From: Utricularia gibba
Lineage: Eukaryota > Streptophyta > Magnoliopsida > Lamiales > Lentibulariaceae
Direction of reading: 5' to 3'
DNA length: 22,148 nucleotides
NCBI GenBank assembly: GCA_002189035.1
Contig: NEEC01000193.1
Location: 1-22,148 of the forward strand
Numbering within the stretch: position 1 is the first letter of the stretch; each line of letters opens with the position of its first letter. Below, piece by piece: positions 22,101-22,148 of the stretch. A program made the position numbers and the translations under genes. The notes beneath the pieces are model-generated. The model was not told the origin of the DNA. It made no database searches and saw only the letters and a program-made list of their open reading frames with translations.

Positions 22101-22148
22101 TTAAATGCAGTCACACGGAATGCCACGTGAGACACCTTTCGTTGTGGC

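Larger units (their letters stand above)
1..22148. repeat. Satellite DNA array, dimeric 1058-bp higher-order repeat
   Basis: The window is filled by about 42 head-to-tail monomers that nearly all begin with the same 10 bases, agttgctatg. Two types alternate: A (523 bp) reads cccatacacc near its start and gccgtgtatccc soon after, while B (535-536 bp) reads cccgtatacc and gccttgtatgttg. Distances between equivalent points in successive same-type monomers are 1058 bp through most of 14.6-20 kb. Neither array edge nor any unrelated flanking DNA is present. Strand is arbitrary because all units face the same way. Such homogenised HOR arrays are typical of eukaryotic heterochromatin; the family itself is not one I recognise. 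Confidence 0.97.
14577..22148 (+). repeat. Uniform right block of A-B dimers, running off the window
   Basis: Monomers: B 14577-15112, A 15113-15635, B 15636-16170, A 16171-16693, B 16694-17228, A 17229-17751, B 17752-18287, A 18288-18809, B 18810-19345, A 19346-19867, B 19868-20401, A 20402-20922, B 20923-21456, A 21457-21979, B 21980-22148 (partial). Successive HOR units are 1057-1059 bp up to about 19.9 kb. A copies are almost identical; B copies differ at a few recurrent sites. Small lesions reappear from about 19.7 kb: ttggataag for ttgggataag, tttatgctatg at the junction near 20923, an extra ga at 21863, and gcctgtgtatg at about 22054. Confidence 0.95.

Noticed and set aside
765-22135. 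Many short open frames of 60-111 codons on both strands, repeated with near-identical products
   Set aside because: They recur at the repeat period, overlap one another on both strands, lack any recognisable domain, differ between A and B mostly by amino-acid-changing substitutions, and are broken by single-base deletions in many copies. They are a by-product of the satellite.
1-22148. CRISPR array
   Set aside because: Repeats are about 530 bp and directly adjacent; there are no short repeats with unique spacers and no cas genes.
1-22148. Ribosomal intergenic spacer repeats
   Set aside because: No rRNA gene sequence flanks or interrupts the array, and the dimeric HOR with both ends open fits satellite DNA better. 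The window alone cannot fully exclude it.
1-22148. Assignment to a named satellite family or species
   Set aside because: Length is in the range of several plant subtelomeric satellites, but I cannot match the sequence from memory, so naming one would be a guess.

Overview
The whole window is one tandem satellite DNA array. I see no protein-coding gene, RNA gene, transposon or CRISPR array. The array runs off both ends: base 1 is the first base of a repeat unit and base 22148 falls inside one. The repeat is a dimeric higher-order repeat (HOR) of 1058 bp. It consists of a 523-bp monomer (here A) followed by a 535- or 536-bp monomer (here B), all head to tail in one orientation. A and B are clearly related: they share a 166-bp core with one substitution and a 41-bp block with none, and they differ mainly in the first third and the last tenth.

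Layout: 1-2084 is A-B-A-B, with many small deletions. 2085-2613 is an A-front/B-tail hybrid monomer that breaks the alternation. 2614-7887 is regular A-B, its last B (7352-7887) carrying an A-type middle. 7888-12518 is a disturbed island with scrambled tracts, a local core duplication and three successive A-front/B-tail units. 12519-14098 is regular B-A-B. 14099-14576 is a damaged A. 14577-22148 is a very uniform A-B array in which several successive HOR units measure exactly 1058 bp.

Organism: long homogenised arrays of monomers of about 530 bp with HOR organisation are a feature of eukaryotic heterochromatin (pericentromeric, subtelomeric or B-chromosome type). Several A/B differences are CpG to TpG/CpA transitions, as expected for a methylated eukaryotic genome. 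A plant is plausible, but I do not recognise the repeat and cannot name species or locus from sequence alone.

The interest lies in array evolution. A-to-B switches recur in the same 41-bp identical block, B-monomer variants are shuffled among copies, and one island has lost homogeneity. Part of the damage (single-base deletions concentrated at 1-4.7 kb, deletion-rich tracts at 8.2-14.3 kb) may be long-read or consensus error rather than biology. Short open frames recur in every unit because the unit recurs; I find no evidence that they are genes.
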